Assembly (NCBI GenBank): GCA_018224345.1
Contig: JAGTUW010000033.1
Coordinates: forward strand, 1 to 36,752
Direction: 5' to 3'
DNA: 36,752 nt
Source: Bacteroidota bacterium
GTDB taxonomy: Bacteria > Bacteroidota > Ignavibacteria > SZUA-365
Part shown: positions 34,980 through 36,752 of the stretch, piece after piece
Layout: each line of letters begins with the position of its first letter
Position numbering within the stretch: position 1 is the stretch's first letter
Made by a program: the position numbers and the translations under genes
Notes under the pieces: model-generated
The model's database searches: none
What the model was told of the DNA's origin: nothing
Seen by the model: the letters and a program-made list of their open reading frames with translations, nothing else

Positions 34980-35302
34980 ACGTCGGATGCCTCCGATGCT
35001 TCTGGACAGAGACTGCGCAGATACGCGAAATCATAAATGCCCGTATGATGGCCATCGGCCCAGATCAACTGCAGGGCATAATGTCCCTGCTGCTTGATTT
35101 CGCTGATCGTCATCGCGTCGGCGGTGTACAATGGGATGTAAAATGGGCCCTTTGATTTTGCTTCCGTCGTGCAGACGGCGCAGGGACATTTCTTCCGCAG
35201 CAGGCTGAGGGGATAGTGACAGCTGAGGCCGTCGGTCCACGTAATGAGCAGAAGTTTCCCGTCTTCCGAGCGGCGGATACGGACTGGTACGGGTTGTGAC
35301 AT
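34976..35302 (-). CDS. DUF971 family protein
   Basis: The 108-aa product matches the DUF971 fold (the N-terminal domain of gamma-butyrobetaine hydroxylase-like proteins): PVRIRRSEDGKLLLITWTDGLSCHYPLSLLRKKCPCAVC, then a second half ending in QLIWADGHHTGIYDFAYLRSLC. The KCPCAVC cluster could bind zinc or iron. DUF971 genes often sit near Fe-S assembly (Mrp/ApbC) genes in other bacteria, but none is present here. It is the first gene of the DUF971-mfd-TIM-barrel operon and overlaps mfd by 4 bp. The biochemical role is not known. Confidence 0.88.
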   Translation of the reverse strand: MSQPVPVRIRRSEDGKLLLITWTDGLSCHYPLSLLRKKCPCAVCTTEAKSKGPFYIPLYTADAMTISEIKQQGHYALQLIWADGHHTGIYDFAYLRSLCPEASEASDV

Positions 35303-35372
35303 GGTGCATATTCCATTGAATAATCTGGTCTATTACAAAAGATACGAATTCTTTGGACGTCGATCACGTTTA

Positions 35373-35404
35373 CTGCGGTCTCGCATGACCGCAGCCCTGT
35401 TTTT
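35373..35404 (+). promoter_or_regulatory. Terminator-like hairpin in the pyrF leader (possible attenuator)
   Basis: CTGCGGTC-TCGCAT-GACCGCAG is a perfect 8-bp stem followed by CCCTG and a five-T run (35400-35404). No plus-strand gene lies upstream, since the neighbour reads leftward from 35302. A plus-strand terminator here would therefore fall in the leader of pyrF, 126 bases before its ATG, as expected for transcription attenuation of a pyrimidine gene. No T-run is present in the minus direction. Confidence 0.45.
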
Positions 35405-35529
35405 GCCATTTTCTCTGCAGCTCCATGAATACCTGTTACATCAGAGGCGGTTTGAAAAAGCATTGCCTTTGATGCGGTTTCAGGCTATTTTTACATCTTA
35501 TATTGTCTTTCGCACATCCGGTTGGATTC

Positions 35530-36345
35530 ATGCATTTTTACGAAAAACTAGACGCCGCAACAAACGCAGCCGACAGTCTGCTGTGTGTCGGTCTCGATAC
35601 CGACCCCACCAAGCTGCCGGCACATCTCGGGACCGGCACTGATGCCATCATCCTCTTCAACCGCGCCATCGTCGAGGCGACAGCCGACCTGGTACAGAGC
35701 TACAAACTCAATCTGGCTTTCTATGAATCCATGGGGGCGGAAGGATATGAGGTCATTCGCGCGACGCTCGATGCCATTCCCGGGCATATCGTCACTATCG
35801 GCGATGCGAAACGGGGCGATATCGGCAATACCTCGTCGATGTATGCAAAAGCGATGTTCGAGGACTTCGGTTTTGATGCGACCACGGTGGCACCGTATAT
35901 GGGACGCGATTCCGTCGAACCGTTCCTGCGATATGGGAAACATGGCGTCTTCGTTCTTGCTCTGACATCGAACAAGGGATCAAAGGATTTTCAATATCTG
36001 AATGTCGACGGTGATCCATTGTACAAACATGTCGTCCGCACGCTTCTCGGCTGGAATTCGGAAAATAATCTCGGGCTGGTCGTCGGCGCGACGCATCCTT
36101 CGGAACTGGAAGAAATTCGCGCCATGGCAGGCGATGTGCCTCTGCTGATTCCCGGACTCGGGGCCCAGGGCGGCAATGTGGAATTGAGTGTTCGCGCCGG
36201 TTGCACTTCCGATGGAATGCGCGCGGTGTTCAATTCCAGTCGTGGTATCCTCTATGCATCCACCGGAGAGGATTTTGCCGAACACGCCCGTGCCGAAGCA
36301 TTGAAACTGAAGGAACAAATCAATTCCTGTCGCGGCCGGTCGTGA
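35530..36345 (+). CDS. pyrF: Orotidine 5'-phosphate decarboxylase, type 2
   Basis: The 271-aa cytoplasmic TIM-barrel enzyme makes UMP from OMP in the last step of pyrimidine synthesis. The type 2 (mycobacterial/Myxococcus-like) family motif DAKRGDIGNTS (with Lys94) is present, together with LLCVGLDTD near the start, KLNLAFYESMG, and IPGLGAQGG for phosphate binding. The length is typical of type 2, longer than E. coli PyrF. The track ORF starts nine codons earlier; the ATG at 35530 gives the usual FYEKL start. It overlaps larC by one base (TGATG), so the two are probably co-translated. Confidence 0.96.
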   Translation: MHFYEKLDAATNAADSLLCVGLDTDPTKLPAHLGTGTDAIILFNRAIVEATADLVQSYKLNLAFYESMGAEGYEVIRATLDAIPGHIVTIGDAKRGDIGNTSSMYAKAMFEDFGFDATTVAPYMGRDSVEPFLRYGKHGVFVLALTSNKGSKDFQYLNVDGDPLYKHVVRTLLGWNSENNLGLVVGATHPSELEEIRAMAGDVPLLIPGLGAQGGNVELSVRAGCTSDGMRAVFNSSRGILYASTGEDFAEHARAEALKLKEQINSCRGRS

Positions 36346-36752
36346 TGCGCATTGCATATTTCGATACTGTTTCAGGTATCAGTGGCGATATGACGCTCGC
36401 CGCCTGCGTGTCCGCCGGCGTTCCCTTCGACACTCTCGAGCGCGAACTCCGTAAACTCCCCCTCGATGGCTACCGGTTGACCATGCGCACGGTCACGAGA
36501 TCGATGATCAGTGCCGTCAAAATCGATGTGATACTTGATTCACAGCAGGCAGAGCGCAAGCAGCACACAAAAGATCCGCATATCCCGGATGTCGGTGAGC
36601 AGGACGAACATACACACACGCACAAAGGGCACACGCACGAGGGGCACACGCACGAGGGGCACACGCACGAGGGGCACACGCACGAGGGGCACACGCACGA
36701 GGGGCACACGCACGAGGGGCACACGCACGAGGGGCACACGCACGAGGGGCAC
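36345..36752 (+). CDS. larC: Nickel-pincer cofactor biosynthesis protein LarC, N-terminal part (runs off the window)
   Basis: An open frame of 136 codons to the window edge, absent from the ORF track because it has no stop. The start MRIAYFDTVSGISGDMTLAACVSAG matches the LarC (DUF111) signature FDxxSGISGDM. In lactate racemase maturation LarC inserts nickel into the pincer cofactor. A His-rich stretch separates the two LarC domains in many members. Here, from residue 91, it becomes a perfect pentapeptide repeat: HTHKG once and HTHEG eight times, then H, to the end. Histidines probably bind nickel. Whether the C-terminal domain follows in frame, or by frameshift as reported for Lactiplantibacillus plantarum, lies outside the window. 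Confidence 0.88.
   Translation, partial: MRIAYFDTVSGISGDMTLAACVSAGVPFDTLERELRKLPLDGYRLTMRTVTRSMISAVKIDVILDSQQAERKQHTKDPHIPDVGEQDEHTHTHKGHTHEGHTHEGHTHEGHTHEGHTHEGHTHEGHTHEGHTHEGH
36615..36752. repeat. 15-bp tandem repeat coding HTHEG in larC
   Basis: One variant copy CACACGCACAAAGGG (36615-36629) is followed by eight identical copies of CACACGCACGAGGGG (36630-36749) and three more bases at the window end. The unit is five codons, so copy-number change keeps the larC frame. Minus-strand ORFs made of CPSCV or PLVRV repeats are shadows of it. Confidence 0.97.

Noticed and set aside
35303-35529. Bacteroidota-type -33/-7 promoter upstream of pyrF
   Set aside because: TTTG and TA..TT-like pieces are present, but no pair matches both boxes at the right spacing.
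36470-36752. Cys-rich (CPSCV)n minus-strand ORFs
   Set aside because: They are shadows of the HTHEG repeat in larC, whose upstream part matches a known family in the plus frame.
1-36752. tRNA, rRNA or insertion-sequence genes
   Set aside because: I looked through the intergenic gaps and saw no cloverleaf-like T-arm (GGTTCGAAT), no rRNA-like sequence and no transposase-like ORF.

Overview
This 36.75-kb window looks like one bacterial chromosomal contig of moderately high GC. Gene content points to the Bacteroidota/Chlorobiota/Ignavibacteriota (FCB) side of the tree. The main evidence is a large secreted subtilase ending in a Por/type IX secretion (T9SS)-like sorting domain, an IcmF-type fused acyl-CoA mutase, a TPR hybrid histidine kinase, and a B. 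subtilis-type Fe-S PurF. This placement is inferred from gene families and was not tested by a search. Both ends stop in tandem repeats: an 11-bp GC-rich unit at the left and a 15-bp HTHEG-coding unit inside larC at the right. The window may therefore be a whole contig broken at repeats. I see no rRNA, tRNA, CRISPR array or insertion sequence.

Layout. (1) 56-3984, minus strand: thymidine kinase, purine nucleoside phosphorylase and a secreted glycoside-hydrolase-like protein, forming a nucleoside-salvage cluster with an unexplained third member. (2) 3985-4361: a divergent intergenic region with five perfect 21-bp tandem repeats and a strong hairpin. (3) 4362-7160, plus strand: an orphan TPR/PAS hybrid histidine kinase. 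(4) 7327-13707, plus strand: a Tat-exported DUF362 protein, a NapH/NapG-like membrane polyferredoxin fusion, an APC permease fused to a PTS EIIA-like domain and an RCK_C-like domain, an MscS channel, and Fe-type superoxide dismutase. The first three are tightly packed, with an ATGA overlap between the second and third. (5) 13944-14873, minus strand: an exported beta-barrel-like protein. (6) 14874-15198: a gene-free region with a nested inverted-repeat element. (7) 15199-30539, plus strand: a long co-directional run of PHP phosphoesterase, purF, secreted protease, pgsA, ftsY, a 64-aa membrane protein, mutL, icmF and an FkbM methyltransferase. Many of these genes touch or overlap. (8) 35302-30602, minus strand: DUF971 protein, mfd and a membrane-anchored TIM-barrel-like protein, all overlapping. 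(9) 35530-36752, plus strand: pyrF and the 5' part of larC, overlapping, preceded by a hairpin plus T-run that could act as a pyrF attenuator.

Most of the window is housekeeping: purine and pyrimidine synthesis and salvage, mismatch repair, transcription-coupled repair, protein targeting and phospholipid synthesis. The least ordinary parts are the DUF362 / polyferredoxin / APC-EIIA-RCK block, the 21-bp repeat array between tdk and the hybrid kinase, the palindrome embedded in the putative sodB promoter, the nested inverted repeat before the PHP gene, and the growing His-rich repeat in larC. ORF-track starts use TTG and GTG as well as ATG. Where a Shine-Dalgarno site or family alignment argued for an internal ATG, I moved the start and said so.
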